A stretch of DNA of 64,000 nucleotides from Aquirhabdus parva (GTDB taxonomy: Bacteria; Pseudomonadota; Gammaproteobacteria; Pseudomonadales; Moraxellaceae). The stretch is taken from positions 726,207 to 790,206 of the forward strand of contig NZ_CP031222.1 in the NCBI RefSeq assembly GCF_003351745.1, in the 5' to 3' direction. The position numbers and the translations under genes were made by a program. Of the stretch, positions 43,954 to 54,122 are shown in pieces (positions within the stretch are counted from its first letter, which is position 1; every line of letters begins with the position of its first letter). The notes beneath the pieces are model-generated. The model searched no databases and was not told the origin of the DNA. It saw only the letters and a list, made by a program, of their open reading frames with translations.

Positions 43954-45612
43954 TTACTGTGGCAGACCTGTTGAGGGATCTAGCGTGTATGGGCTGGTAT
44001 TGGGCGACGCTGCGAAGTTCAGCATGTTGGTAATACTGCCTGCAATGCTGTCAAAAGAACCGGCGATGCGTTGTCCACCCAGCCAGTTGTCCTCAATAAA
44101 TTTCAAGGTTGAGGTCTGATCGGTCAAGGTGTGATCGACATAGTTCTGTTTAGCGTATGGAGAGATAACCAAGAGCGGTTGACGTGGACCATAACCACAA
44201 CGACCTTGTGCCGCAGTTTTGCCATCTACGCCGGCCAAGACTGGAGTACTTGCAGAGGTACATTTGTTCAGTGGGTCATAGTTTGCTGCATGGATATTTG
44301 AACCATTAACTATGGAGGCTTTGTGGTCATACCAACCATCTGAGTCATCATACATCACGATTACGAGGGTGTTTTTCCATTCTGGATTTTGCTGCAGCGT
44401 GTTGATCGTGTTTGCGACGAATTGTTGCTCATCTAGTGGAGAGGAGTAGCCAGCATGACCATCTTGGTAGCCCGGTGCTTTTAAGAAGCTGACTGCAGGG
44501 AAGTTGCCTGCTTTCAGTGCATCGAAGAAGTCATGAATGTCATATTGGTGATTTGCGCCACCATCATTGCTGGTACCAATCGCCTGCACACTGCTTGGGC
44601 GTGTATGGTTGAGGTTGGCAGTGGATGCATAGTATTGGAAAGGCTGATGATGAGGAATGTAATCCACTTTTTTGACATTGGTTACGCTTGAGGTTGTCGA
44701 GCGTTTACAGCCAGTTGTGCCGTTGCTGTTGGTTTGAGTGAGATCAAATCCGCCAGAGAAAAAGCCCCAAGAAATATTCTTGGCATTGAGCAGATCGCCC
44801 ACGTTTTTACCCGTCATATGGAAGGTGTAGTTGCTTGAACAGACATCTCCAGCTGGATCTTCATCGTCTGCGACGGTCCATCCGTTATTGCCATCAGGCA
44901 CTAATGTTGCAGCTAGTAGACCGTTTTGATCGGTATATTCATCACGTGTGCCATCAGCAGCAAGATCCAGACCTTTATCGGGAACCGCACCATTGGTTTG
45001 ACCTGAAATCAGATTAATCGCGCCAGGGGTTGAGGGACCAAAAGTAGTGCTATAGGAGTTATCACTCATCGCATAGTGTTGGGCGTAGTTCCACAAAGCC
45101 GTCACAGTATTTCCGTCGTAGTAACCCATGACTTGACCATTGGTACCGAAGGCGCCAGCCGCACCAGTCGAGCCTGTTCCTGTGTTTTTAGGAAATAAAT
45201 CCATCGCACCATTGTTATAGGCGAATTGTTCTGCAGGGTAGGCATGATTCTGATCTTGGGTTGCTGCCTGACTGCGGTCTAGACGGAATGGGTTTGCCGC
45301 ACCCTTGCCATTTGCAGGATTGAGGTTTGGGTTAGCAGTCAGCAAAGAACCACTTAAACCATCAATTGCTGGGGTTCCAGCGAGTGCTGTAAATGCTGGC
45401 TCACCAGCAATATTAGCCGCTTTAGGATACGTGCCAAAGTAATGATCAAAGGAAACGTTCTCTTGGAAAATAACGACGACGTGTTTGATCGGTGTGGTGG
45501 TTGCCGCACTGTCTTCTGGCGTCAGAACAGGTGCATCATCACCCCCTCCTCCACAAGCGCTAAGCATCAACGTACTCGTTAATGCCAGAGTTAAGCATGA
45601 ATGACGAAACAT
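43954..45612 (-). CDS. Phospholipase C / acid phosphatase-type phosphoesterase lipoprotein (PF04185)
   Basis: The 552-residue product has a lipobox LSAC followed by a glycine run. It then has the phosphoesterase signature IKHVVVIFQENVSFDHYFGTYP, the NLISGQTNG and KAPGYQDGHAGYSSPLDEQ segments and VIVMYDDSDGWYDHK. This family includes bacterial phospholipase C and AcpA-type acid phosphatase. It is surface- or periplasm-facing. Twelve codons of longer frame exist upstream; the chosen ATG starts a normal signal. It is divergent from PhoX with a Pho-box-like site facing this gene, so phosphate-starvation control is likely. Confidence 0.9.
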   Translation of the reverse strand: MFRHSCLTLALTSTLMLSACGGGGDDAPVLTPEDSAATTTPIKHVVVIFQENVSFDHYFGTYPKAANIAGEPAFTALAGTPAIDGLSGSLLTANPNLNPANGKGAANPFRLDRSQAATQDQNHAYPAEQFAYNNGAMDLFPKNTGTGSTGAAGAFGTNGQVMGYYDGNTVTALWNYAQHYAMSDNSYSTTFGPSTPGAINLISGQTNGAVPDKGLDLAADGTRDEYTDQNGLLAATLVPDGNNGWTVADDEDPAGDVCSSNYTFHMTGKNVGDLLNAKNISWGFFSGGFDLTQTNSNGTTGCKRSTTSSVTNVKKVDYIPHHQPFQYYASTANLNHTRPSSVQAIGTSNDGGANHQYDIHDFFDALKAGNFPAVSFLKAPGYQDGHAGYSSPLDEQQFVANTINTLQQNPEWKNTLVIVMYDDSDGWYDHKASIVNGSNIHAANYDPLNKCTSASTPVLAGVDGKTAAQGRCGYGPRQPLLVISPYAKQNYVDHTLTDQTSTLKFIEDNWLGGQRIAGSFDSIAGSITNMLNFAASPNTSPYTLDPSTGLPQ

Positions 45613-45898
45613 AGTGGATCCCCGGTAGTGTTTTGACATAAATCTCAATCATCTAAAAAGACTCATAATTCACGTCCTTCCTATGAAAGTATGAACTCGC
45701 TTTAAATGATGAAGTTTTTGTTGGAGTACCTTCACTGGCGCATACTTTAGCGAGCTCACGTACTTATTCAGATTGAGGCTATATGGCACTAGAAAGCAGG
45801 CGTCTCGTTGATCGCATTTTTAACGTCTCTCAGAGCAGTTGCGATGCGTAAACGGTTTCTAGTGACATATTTCGACTGAAGCAGAGTAGTTTTTTTGT

Positions 45899-45916
45899 GT
45901 GACAGTCATGTGAAAA
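45899..45916 (-). promoter_or_regulatory. Pho-box-like site
   Basis: On the minus strand TTTTCAC-ATGA-CTGTCAC follows the 7+4+7 layout of the PhoB box; the second half is near-perfect and the first is weak. Confidence 0.35.
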
Positions 45917-45967
45917 ATTCTATATTTAACAAATGGTTGTATACAAAAATTAATGTTTAATAACAAA

Positions 45968-45983
45968 TGTCAAAAAAATGACA
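45968..45983. repeat. Short inverted repeat upstream of phoX
   Basis: TGTCA and TGACA flank six A residues, about 118 bases upstream of the phoX start. It could be an operator or a PhoB half-site pair. Confidence 0.3.
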
Positions 45984-46100
45984 CATACGATCTTCATACT
46001 CTCCACGTTTTCAATATTTTATACACATGAACTACATGAATTGAATGAAATCTACATGTTTCATGGGTCTAGCCAAATTTATAAAGCCAAAGGGATTATC

Positions 46101-48179
46101 ATGTCTGAACTGAAATTACCAACAACGACTCGCCGTCAAATTTTGAAATATTTCGCAAGTGCACCACTGTTACCAATGGCTGTTGGTGGGGCATCCGCAT
46201 CCATGCTGGTGGGATGTAGTGGGGATGATGATAGTGCGAACGCCGTACCCGCTGCTTCATTCAAAGCTGCCGTGTTTTCTTCAATGGCCGCACCGACATT
46301 GGCGAATCCAGCCGAGATGGCGACCACGCTAGTCAAGTCGACCCTTGAGGTAACATTGAGTGATGACAGCAAATTGCCTTATTTATTGGCATATCAACCC
46401 TTCTTTAAAACAGGTGATATGGTTCCTGATGGCAAGGGCGGCACAATCCTCGCGGGTGGTTATGTGGATATCAACAATAAACCAATCATTGATAAATCAG
46501 TAGCGGGTAAAGAACGTCAATTTTTCTCTGATAGCCCAGATGGCACATCGTTATTGTCAGTACCAAATCCAACTGTAACGGGGATTAAAGGTAAAGCGGT
46601 ATTTGCAGTGGTTCAATTTGAATACCTGACAAAAAATCAGCTCGGTGCAGATACTTATGGGGAAGACTTTACTTATCCGGCATCAATGGATATGTATGGC
46701 AAGTTACCTTCACCAATCGCTGTACTTACATTGGATCAAGATCAATCTACGGGACAGTTGAGTCTGGTGAAATATCATAATGTAGACACTTCATCTGCCC
46801 ATGGCTTATGGATTACTTGTGGTGCAAGCTTATCGCCATGGGGTACTCATCTGTCATCAGAAGAATATGAGCCTGATGCATTTACTGCTTCTAGCAATAA
46901 ACAGTTTTTAGCGTATAGCAAGAATGTATTTGGAGATGAGAAAAAAGCCAATCCTTATCATTATGGTCATTTGCCAGAAGTTACGGTGAATGCTGATGGA
47001 ACAGGATCGATTAAAAAGCATTATTGCTTAGGCCGTATTTCACATGAGCTGATTCAAGTCATGCCGGATAACCGCACAGCCATTATGGGTGATGACAAAA
47101 CTAATGCTGGCTTGTTTATGTTTGTTGCGGATAAAGAAAAAGATTTGTCAGCAGGCACACTGTATGTGGCTAAATTTGCAGCGGGCTTTTCTATTGATCC
47201 TGCTGCAACAACCAGTGGTGCAATTAGCTGGATTAATCTGGGACATGCAACCAGTGCAGAAATTGAAAACTTAGCGAATACGCTCAAGCCAGAAGATATT
47301 CTGGATGTTATTACTGATCCAGCGAAGCTACCACCTTCAGACACGACCTACAGTAAAGTCTTTTTAGATGGCAAAGCGAACTGGATCAAAGTCAAACCGG
47401 GTATGGAAAAAGCAGCAGCTTTCTTGGAAACGCATCGCTATGCGTATTTGGTTGGTGGTAGCTTGGCATTTACGAAAATGGAAGGCACCACAGTCAACAT
47501 CAAAGATAAGATTGCTTATTCTGCGATTCAAAATGCAGTGAAGTCTATGGTATCTGGAGATGCAGCGTGGAATGCAGCAGCTAACATTTCTATCCCTAAA
47601 AAGTTGAACGCGGGAGTAGTACTTGCACACACCTTGGCCAGTGGTCAAAAAGATATTGCTGGCGTTGCAGCAGGGACTGGTTCTGCGATTAATAGTGACT
47701 GGGTCGCTGTATCGACCAAAACATTGCTAGCCGGGATTGATCTTCCTAAGGCGGATGATCTCGGTAACTTATGTGATCCATCATATCTAGCTAATCCAGA
47801 CAATTTAAAGTTTTCTGAAAAGCTGCGTACTTTATTCATTGGTGAAGACAGCGGTTACCATGTCAATAACTTCTTATGGGCATATAACGTGGACACTAAA
47901 AAGCTTTCTCGCTTGGTGTCTATGCCTGCCGGTGCAGAGGCAACCGGCTTGGGTGTTGTTGATGATTTGAACGGTTGGACGTACATCACTGCAAACTTTC
48001 AGCATGTGGGTGATTGGGGCATTGTCACCGATCCAAGCACGGGCTTAGTAACGAGTGGCTTGCATGCTAAGGTGTATAGCACTTTAGATCCGCTGGTGAA
48101 GGCGAACTATAATGGTAAATATAGTTCAGCAGTGGGTTATCTGACAGCTTCTCCACAAGCGATCAAGTTGACTAAATAA
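46101..48179 (+). CDS. phoX: PhoX-family (DUF839) alkaline phosphatase, Tat-exported
   Basis: The 692-residue protein has a twin-arginine signal (TTRRQILKYFASAPLLPMAVGG) with a lipobox-like LVGC. It has PhoX landmarks: GLWITCGASLSPWGTHLSSEEYEPDA, GRISHELIQVMPDNRTAIMGDDKTNAGLFMFVAD and a final DDLNGWTYITANFQHVGDWG. PhoX enzymes are calcium- and iron-dependent monoesterases secreted folded by Tat. The start was set at the ATG with AAGGG about seven bases upstream; the longest frame adds 41 spurious codons. It is followed by a strong terminator and is divergent from the phosphoesterase gene. Confidence 0.92.
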   Translation: MSELKLPTTTRRQILKYFASAPLLPMAVGGASASMLVGCSGDDDSANAVPAASFKAAVFSSMAAPTLANPAEMATTLVKSTLEVTLSDDSKLPYLLAYQPFFKTGDMVPDGKGGTILAGGYVDINNKPIIDKSVAGKERQFFSDSPDGTSLLSVPNPTVTGIKGKAVFAVVQFEYLTKNQLGADTYGEDFTYPASMDMYGKLPSPIAVLTLDQDQSTGQLSLVKYHNVDTSSAHGLWITCGASLSPWGTHLSSEEYEPDAFTASSNKQFLAYSKNVFGDEKKANPYHYGHLPEVTVNADGTGSIKKHYCLGRISHELIQVMPDNRTAIMGDDKTNAGLFMFVADKEKDLSAGTLYVAKFAAGFSIDPAATTSGAISWINLGHATSAEIENLANTLKPEDILDVITDPAKLPPSDTTYSKVFLDGKANWIKVKPGMEKAAAFLETHRYAYLVGGSLAFTKMEGTTVNIKDKIAYSAIQNAVKSMVSGDAAWNAAANISIPKKLNAGVVLAHTLASGQKDIAGVAAGTGSAINSDWVAVSTKTLLAGIDLPKADDLGNLCDPSYLANPDNLKFSEKLRTLFIGEDSGYHVNNFLWAYNVDTKKLSRLVSMPAGAEATGLGVVDDLNGWTYITANFQHVGDWGIVTDPSTGLVTSGLHAKVYSTLDPLVKANYNGKYSSAVGYLTASPQAIKLTK

Positions 48180-48223
48180 CCTTTAAACTACTATTCGGTT
48201 TAAATTCAACGAGTAGTTGCTCT

Positions 48224-48257
48224 GTAAAAAAGTCAGTCAGTCGGCTGACTTTTTTAC
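48224..48257 (+). terminator. Intrinsic terminator after phoX
   Basis: A 13-base perfect stem (GTAAAAAAGTCAG with its complement) and an eight-base loop, with a T-tract inside the 3' arm. Confidence 0.85.
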
Positions 48258-48373
48258 GTTTACGCGATACTCTGCAAGTAAGAGTACCGTATTACATTTT
48301 TAATGATGGGCCTAGAGCTTCATTTGAAACTCTTCTTTTCGCTTCAAGCGCTTGTTCTCTCGAAAGGTAAGAC

Positions 48374-49321
48374 ATGTCTGATCTTTTTTTAAAGTCTATC
48401 TCGCACTATCCTTTAAAGTCTGCACAAGGACTGTCTTTAACGGCCGCACACGTTAATCCATTGGGCTTAGAACAAGATCGTCGCTGGGTCTTGGTGGATG
48501 AACATGACAAATTCATCAGTCAGCGTAGCTGTGCCGCGATGGGGGGAATTCATGTTGTTGCTGAAGAGCAACGCCTGACACTGACATTTAATGGACAAAC
48601 TCATATTGCCTATGCAAATTCAAATGATCGGATCACTGCTACGGTATGGGGCGATACGGTAGCGGATTGTTGGGGCGTCCAGCATGAGGTCAACCAATGG
48701 TTATCAGCAAGTTTAGGGCTCGCAGTAAAACTCGTCTATTTTCCTGATCATGCCATTCGTCAAGTTGATGTGGTATATGCTGGGGAGGGCTATCGAACGG
48801 CATTCTCGGATGGTTACCCTGTCTTGGTGATTAGCCAAAGTTCGCTTGATGAGCTGGGGCGTCTATGGGGGGCACCGATTGATCCCAGACGTTTTCGTGC
48901 GAATTTAATTATTGGCGGGGAGTGTGAGCCATTTGCAGAGGATCAGTGGCGGCAAGTGACTGTGGGCGATGTTATTTTTGATCTGGTGAAGCCTTGCTCA
49001 CGCTGTGTGATACCCAGTCTAGATCCAGAGACGCATCAGCAGACGGATGGATTCTTACGATTCTTGGCCAGTGTGAGACGTAAAGCTGATGGCAAGACCT
49101 ATCTGGGACAAAACGCGGTTTTAGCGCGTCATCAAATCGTTGATCGAAAAAATATTGCCAAACCTGAAAATATTGGTATGGAAAGTCATGGACAAAGTAT
49201 TGCTGAAAATGCGGGATTACTGCACACTAAAAAAGAGTATGGAAACGCGCCGTTAGAATCTGAGCATAGGGAGCATGCAAAGTTAACGGTTCGCCTTGGG
49301 CAAATTGTCCAAGTGAGGTGA
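48374..49321 (+). CDS. MOSC-domain protein (YcbX-like, without ferredoxin domain)
   Basis: The 315-residue protein has the MOSC N-terminal barrel (ISHYPLKSAQGLSLTAAHV, GLEQDRRWVLVDE) and the MOSC core (DPRRFRANLIIGG, then FDLVKPCSRCVIPSLDPETH with the conserved Cys). MOSC proteins handle activated sulfur or molybdenum cofactor-dependent reductions of N-hydroxylated bases. E. coli YcbX has an extra C-terminal 2Fe-2S domain that is absent here, so an external electron donor is needed. It is a single gene. Confidence 0.9.
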   Translation: MSDLFLKSISHYPLKSAQGLSLTAAHVNPLGLEQDRRWVLVDEHDKFISQRSCAAMGGIHVVAEEQRLTLTFNGQTHIAYANSNDRITATVWGDTVADCWGVQHEVNQWLSASLGLAVKLVYFPDHAIRQVDVVYAGEGYRTAFSDGYPVLVISQSSLDELGRLWGAPIDPRRFRANLIIGGECEPFAEDQWRQVTVGDVIFDLVKPCSRCVIPSLDPETHQQTDGFLRFLASVRRKADGKTYLGQNAVLARHQIVDRKNIAKPENIGMESHGQSIAENAGLLHTKKEYGNAPLESEHREHAKLTVRLGQIVQVR

Positions 49322-49413
49322 GCTTAGACTCCCCTTTATTAGTACTGAAACATCGCGATTTTATGAGCAATGCTCATCTGATTCTTTTTCATGGGATATA
49401 AAAGAAGCATAGT

Positions 49414-49878
49414 ATGACAAATGTGGGTTATTGGGTTATTGGGCTAGTTGCGGTATTCATGCTGGGCACTTTTATGAGTGCTCGGATTAGCCCCCGTGAG
49501 AAAGCGCTTGGCAATATGCGCGAACGCGCAAAAAAGATGGGGTTTATCCCGCGTTTAATTCCTGCGCCACTGTGGATTGAACATACCACTTATTCAGGCA
49601 AGCCGGGTGGGATGGTGGCTTATTATAGTGTGGTGCTGTCGGATGCAACGCATGCCCTCGTTCAGGCTCTAGTGGTGGATGGGCGTTTAAACGTTTTAAA
49701 AGGTGAACCGACCTTGCAAGGTGAACCGATCAGTAGTAATTTAAAGGGTATTCAAGCACTTGAAATTCAATCGAATAGTGCAGGTTTTTATTGGGATGAA
49801 GAGGCAGATTTAAGTGGTGAGCAACTTGAATCAATGAAAACAGCCCTCATTTCATTTGCGGATCGTATGAAGCCATAA
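49414..49878 (+). CDS. Membrane-anchored protein of unknown function
   Basis: The 154-residue protein starts with one transmembrane helix (YWVIGLVAVFMLGTFMSA), followed by a basic RERAKKMGF region and a small soluble domain containing YYSVVLSDATHALVQALVVDGRLNV and LESMKTALISFADRMKP. No family is recognised. It lies between the MOSC gene (92 bases) and topA (about 104 bases), on the same strand. The globular part would face the cytoplasm if the helix is a reverse signal anchor. Confidence 0.75.
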   Translation: MTNVGYWVIGLVAVFMLGTFMSARISPREKALGNMRERAKKMGFIPRLIPAPLWIEHTTYSGKPGGMVAYYSVVLSDATHALVQALVVDGRLNVLKGEPTLQGEPISSNLKGIQALEIQSNSAGFYWDEEADLSGEQLESMKTALISFADRMKP

Positions 49879-49982
49879 GTCAGAAGTTTCACGTCCGTTG
49901 ATTAATTGCTTTTGAGTTTCGTGTTTCAATTTACAGTGCAGATTGTCTGTGAATCATTATTTATTTATTGGAATATTCCATA

Positions 49983-52772
49983 ATGGCTACCCGTCCACGC
50001 TCGACTACTACCAACACGATTAAAGCGGGTCGGCGTACTAGCCCTAAAGCGGCTACAGCAAAGACCTCGGCAGCAAAACGTGTCAAGAGTGACGAAGATA
50101 TTGCGGACTTACCTGAGAAAAGAACGACGAAAGCCCGTGCATTAGTGATCGTCGAGTCTCCAGCTAAAGCAAAAACGATTAATAAATATCTGGGCAGTGA
50201 CTATATCGTCAAGTCCAGTATTGGTCATGTTCGTGATTTGCCCGTGAGTGGAGGCGGTGTCAAAGCACCTGTGGTGAAATTAGATGCAAAAGCCAAGGCG
50301 AAGCTTACGGATGAGCAGAAAGCGTTAGAGAAAGAAACTAAATCACGTGCTGCATTGATCAATCGAATGGGGGTAGACCCTGAGCATGATTGGCAAGCGC
50401 ATTATGAAGTCTTGCCGGGTAAAGAGCATGTGGTCAGTGAGCTGCAGAAGATTGCAGGTCAAGTTGATGAAATCTATCTCGCAACCGACTTGGACAGAGA
50501 AGGAGAGGCGATTGCTTGGCATTTGCAGCAAGTGATTGGCGGTAATCCTGATAAGTATAAGCGCGTGGTATTCAATGAAATTACCAAAAATGCCATTCAG
50601 GCGGCGTTTAAAGAGCCTGGCCGCTTAGATTTAGATAAAGTGAATGCACAACAGGCACGTCGTTTTCTTGATCGTGTTGTGGGTTACATGGTTTCACCAC
50701 TCTTGTGGGAAAAAATTGCTCGAGGATTATCGGCTGGACGTGTTCAGTCTGTAGCGGTGAAACTCGTGGTCGAGCGTGAGCGCGAGATCCGTGCTTTTAT
50801 TCCTGAAGAATACTGGGAAATCTTTGCAGATACGCTGTACAGCGAGAAGGGGAAAGTTCCGATCCGCTTGGAGGCGATTAAGCAAGCTGGTGCACCCCTT
50901 AAATTAAAAAACAAAGCTGAAACGGATGCGGTGGTTGCCAAAATAACGCCAGCAACCTATACCGTGATTGCACGTGAAGATAAGCCGACGAAGGTGAATC
51001 CAACAGCACCTTATATCACGTCGACTTTGCAACAAGCCGCAAGTACGCGTCTGGGATTTTCGGTCAAGAAAACCATGATCTTGGCGCAACGTCTTTATGA
51101 GGCGGGGCATATTACCTATATGCGTACGGATTCGACATTTATCAGTAATGATGCATTGGCAATGGTCCGTGGTCATATTGAAGATGCATTTGGCGCGAAA
51201 TATGTGCCAGCGAAACCCAATTTTTATGGCAATAAAGCCGGTGCACAAGAAGCGCACGAGGCAATTCGCCCATCTAATATTAAATTGTCTGGTGACCAGC
51301 TCACGACGGTCGAGCGTGATGCACAGCGTCTGTATGAGCTGATTTGGCGCCAATTTACGGCGAGTCAAATGCCGCCAGCTGAATATCTTTCGTCGAATAT
51401 CACGGTGAAAGCCGCTGACGTTGAACTGCGTGCCCGTGGCCGCACTATGGTCTTTGATGGTTTCACTAAAGTCATGGCTCCGAGCAAACAAGATGATGAT
51501 TTGTTGCTGCCGACAGTAAAATCTGGGGATGTCTTAGAACTGGTCAAAGTTGATCCGAGTCAGCACTTTACTAAACCACCTGCGCGCTTTACTGAAGCCA
51601 GTTTGGTCAAAGAGCTTGAGAAACGGGGCATTGGTCGTCCTTCGACCTATGCGGCGATTATTTCTACCGTACAAGACCGCGGTTATGTGAAATTGGATAA
51701 TCGGCGTCTGTATGCGGAAAAAATGGGTGATATCGTTACCGACCGGTTAAGTGAAAATTTTTCTAATCTAATGGATTATAAATTCACTGCCGAGCTTGAA
51801 GGTCAGCTTGATAAAGTTGCCGATGGAGATCGTGATTGGAAAAATGTACTTAATGAGTTTTATGGTGACTTTAAACAAAAACTAGTTCGTGCACAGTCGC
51901 AAGATCCAGATCAAGGCATGCGTCGTAATTTACCGGTTGCGGTTGATGAAGTGTCCTGTCCACTATGTAGTCGCCCCATGCAGATTCGTACGGGGTCTAC
52001 AGGTGTGTTTTTAGGCTGTTCTGGCTATAACCTACCACCGAAAGAGCGTTGTAAAGGTACGATCAATCTGGCACCTGTTGAGTCACTGGCTGCGCTTACC
52101 GAAGACACCAGTAGTGATAGTGAAGATGGCAGTGCAGCAGAAACTGCGGATCTAATGGCCAAGAAACGCTGTCCGATTTGTGACACTGCGATGGATAGTT
52201 ATATTATCGACGGCGGTCGTAAGCTACATGTGTGCGGTAATAACCCGGATTGCTCGGGGCATATCGTTGAAGAGGGATCATTTAAAATCAAAGGCTATGA
52301 TGGCCCAACGATTCCTTGCGATAAGTGTGATGGCGAGATGCAATTGAAAACGGGTCGCTTTGGCCCTTACTTTGCCTGTAACAGCTGTACGAACACCCGT
52401 AAAGTGCTCAAAAATGGTCAACCTGCACCACCGCGTGCGGATGCGATCCCAATGCCTGAATTACGCTCGACCAAACATGATGATTATTTCATTCTGCGCG
52501 ATGGTGCTGCTGGGATGTTCTTAGCGGCCAGCAAGTTCCCAAAAATCCGTGAAACACGTGCGCCAACCATTGGTGAGTTACGCTCGGTTAAAGATAAGCT
52601 TGATCCTAAGCATCTTTATTTATTGGGTGCGCCAGATACCGATCCTGATGGTAATCCGGCTTTGCTTAAGTTTAGTCGTAAAACAGCCAGTCAGTATGTG
52701 TCTTCTGAGCATGACGGAAAACCCACCAAATGGTCGATGATTTATGAAAATGGTGAGTGGGTAGAAGGCTAG
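49983..52772 (+). CDS. topA: DNA topoisomerase I
   Basis: The 929-residue type IA enzyme relaxes negative supercoils. It begins with a basic, Thr/Ala/Lys-rich extension of about 50 residues. Then come the TOPRIM domain ([18 protein letters not shown], with the [16 protein letters not shown] acidic triad) and the active-site region [14 protein letters not shown] (catalytic Tyr). Three C-terminal zinc-ribbon modules follow (CPLC...CSGY, CPIC...CGNNPDC, CDKC...CNSC). The start at ATG is preferred over a TTG five codons before. A terminator follows 45 bases after the stop. Topoisomerase length and domains are normal. Confidence 0.96.
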   Translation: MATRPRSTTTNTIKAGRRTSPKAATAKTSAAKRVKSDEDIADLPEKRTTKARALVIVESPAKAKTINKYLGSDYIVKSSIGHVRDLPVSGGGVKAPVVKLDAKAKAKLTDEQKALEKETKSRAALINRMGVDPEHDWQAHYEVLPGKEHVVSELQKIAGQVDEIYLATDLDREGEAIAWHLQQVIGGNPDKYKRVVFNEITKNAIQAAFKEPGRLDLDKVNAQQARRFLDRVVGYMVSPLLWEKIARGLSAGRVQSVAVKLVVEREREIRAFIPEEYWEIFADTLYSEKGKVPIRLEAIKQAGAPLKLKNKAETDAVVAKITPATYTVIAREDKPTKVNPTAPYITSTLQQAASTRLGFSVKKTMILAQRLYEAGHITYMRTDSTFISNDALAMVRGHIEDAFGAKYVPAKPNFYGNKAGAQEAHEAIRPSNIKLSGDQLTTVERDAQRLYELIWRQFTASQMPPAEYLSSNITVKAADVELRARGRTMVFDGFTKVMAPSKQDDDLLLPTVKSGDVLELVKVDPSQHFTKPPARFTEASLVKELEKRGIGRPSTYAAIISTVQDRGYVKLDNRRLYAEKMGDIVTDRLSENFSNLMDYKFTAELEGQLDKVADGDRDWKNVLNEFYGDFKQKLVRAQSQDPDQGMRRNLPVAVDEVSCPLCSRPMQIRTGSTGVFLGCSGYNLPPKERCKGTINLAPVESLAALTEDTSSDSEDGSAAETADLMAKKRCPICDTAMDSYIIDGGRKLHVCGNNPDCSGHIVEEGSFKIKGYDGPTIPCDKCDGEMQLKTGRFGPYFACNSCTNTRKVLKNGQPAPPRADAIPMPELRSTKHDDYFILRDGAAGMFLAASKFPKIRETRAPTIGELRSVKDKLDPKHLYLLGAPDTDPDGNPALLKFSRKTASQYVSSEHDGKPTKWSMIYENGEWVEG

Positions 52773-52818
52773 GAGAGTTCAGTTTAATCGGCTGACCGTC
52801 ACGTTTTAAGCTTTTATC

Positions 52819-52854
52819 CTGCGGATATCCATTATTGGTATCCGCAGTTCTTTT
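52819..52854 (+). terminator. Intrinsic terminator after topA
   Basis: CTGCGGATA and TATCCGCAG pair across an 11-base loop and are followed by TTCTTTT. Confidence 0.8.
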
Positions 52855-52925
52855 ATGCGGCAATGAGGACTTCAAGGTCTGTATCATTGCTCTTTGTCGT
52901 TGATTTGAATTACTGGAAGATTTAT

Positions 52926-53429
52926 ATGTCTCGTGTTGCGCGATACCATGCTGACCGCACCAATCAAAAAATGTATTTTGCGCGTTTGTCGACGTTACAG
53001 GCTGACAAAGCTGAAAACGCTCAAATTGCTCAAGCATCGCGCGAAGCCGCTGTTTTCCATCTGCATGGCGCCGTATTAGCTTTTTTGCAAGAACTTGTGC
53101 GTTATTACAAATTGAATGATCGTCATCCGACCTTTAGTAGCATTAAAGATAAAATGGCTTCTCGTGGTCAAGTTTCACCGGAAATCATTATTTTGGAGCA
53201 GCTTGCTCAGTCTGGATTTATTGCCGAGTTGAATCGTACCTATGCAGCATGTGAATACGCGCCAGAGCCCCCTGAACCGACATTTGATGATGACAGCTCA
53301 TCTAATTTGATCATCAAAGTCACTCATAGTCCGCAGTCTTGGCTACCGGATATTCAAATTTTACGGGAGTGGCACCGAGATCTGGTTGCGTTGATCGAGG
53401 GCTTCCGCAACGAAATGGTCGAATTTTAG
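52926..53429 (+). CDS. Conserved hypothetical protein (DUF6586-like)
   Basis: The 167-residue protein has a mostly helical, soluble pattern with ADRTNQKMYFARLSTLQADKA near the start and a conserved FHLHGAVLAFLQELVRYY helix. It resembles a small family of conserved Acinetobacter and Pseudomonas hypotheticals; the name DUF6586 is a tentative recollection. The start was moved to an internal ATG with GGAAG seven bases upstream. It lies between topA and another small conserved gene. The function is unknown. Confidence 0.75.
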   Translation: MSRVARYHADRTNQKMYFARLSTLQADKAENAQIAQASREAAVFHLHGAVLAFLQELVRYYKLNDRHPTFSSIKDKMASRGQVSPEIIILEQLAQSGFIAELNRTYAACEYAPEPPEPTFDDDSSSNLIIKVTHSPQSWLPDIQILREWHRDLVALIEGFRNEMVEF

Positions 53430-53633
53430 AAAATTGCACCATTATTTAGCACTTTTTTCATTTTTTTAGCAAAAAAAGCCGTTTTAGTACTTGAATTATT
53501 CTGAAAATATCTGCATTGTTGCGTTACATGTAAAGCACGCCTGATTTTGGTTACCGTTTTAGGTAACACTGTGGTGAGTTTCAAACAGATATTTTTAGCT
53601 TGTATTGTTTCAGTACAAGTAATGAGGTGCAAA

Positions 53634-53990
53634 ATGACTGCAATTCGTAAAACTCCTGAAATGTTTATGCCTAACGAGACCGTGCTCGAGTTAGTGCAGC
53701 TGCAAACTGGCGTGATTGCACTGCGTTCTGCAGATTTTCCTGCGGCCGCAGAGTTAGATGCAGAGTCATTCGTATCGAATGATGAAAGCTTGATTGCAGA
53801 GCGATCAGAGTCCTCAAGTGAACCTTTAGTTACGATCCAGTTTTCTGAGCAAATTCAGGAAGCTTTGGGTGATGCGCTGCAAAGTATTGGTCAACAAATG
53901 ATTCAGGCTGCACTGTCTTCTTTGATGGAACAGCAATCTGCAAAATGGCATGCTCAAGTTATGGACGAACGTCCTGCACGCTTTAGCTAA
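53634..53990 (+). CDS. Small conserved hypothetical protein
   Basis: The 118-residue acidic protein contains ETVLELVQLQTGVIALRSADFPAA and a helical ending (FSEQIQEALGDALQSIGQQMIQAALSSLMEQ in part). No domain is recognised. The start was set at the ATG with GAGGTG six bases upstream. It ends in a shared 50-base bidirectional terminator facing the antiporter gene. Confidence 0.72.
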   Translation: MTAIRKTPEMFMPNETVLELVQLQTGVIALRSADFPAAAELDAESFVSNDESLIAERSESSSEPLVTIQFSEQIQEALGDALQSIGQQMIQAALSSLMEQQSAKWHAQVMDERPARFS

Positions 53991-54036
53991 TTTTAAAATA
54001 AACGATCAGTATTAAAGTTCCTCATTACTTTATACG

Positions 54037-54086
54037 TGATCCATAAAAAAACGACACTCATTGAGTGTCGTTTTTTTTATGGATCA
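54037..54086. terminator. Long bidirectional terminator
   Basis: An inverted repeat of about 23 bases per arm (TGATCCAT, A-run, CGACACTC and the complement) is separated by only three or four bases. T-runs lie inside both outer arms. It sits between convergent genes. Confidence 0.9.
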
Positions 54087-54122
54087 CAATAATAAAATTT
54101 TAATTTAAATCGTATTTAAAAG

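Larger units (their letters stand above)
45613..46100. promoter_or_regulatory. 488-bp divergent control region of the two phosphatase genes
   Basis: This AT-rich region contains a Pho-box-like element toward the phosphoesterase (45,899-45,916) and a TGTCA-N6-TGACA inverted repeat nearer phoX (45,968-45,983). No other gene is visible in it. Confidence 0.5.

Noticed and set aside
45783-45800. A second TGGCAC sequence in the phosphatase intergenic region
   Set aside because: GG-to-GC spacing is 11, not 12, so it does not fit a sigma-54 promoter.
50904-51491. A 195-codon minus-strand frame antisense to topA
   Set aside because: It lies fully inside topA in a different frame, with atypical composition and no ribosome site; it is a shadow of the real gene.
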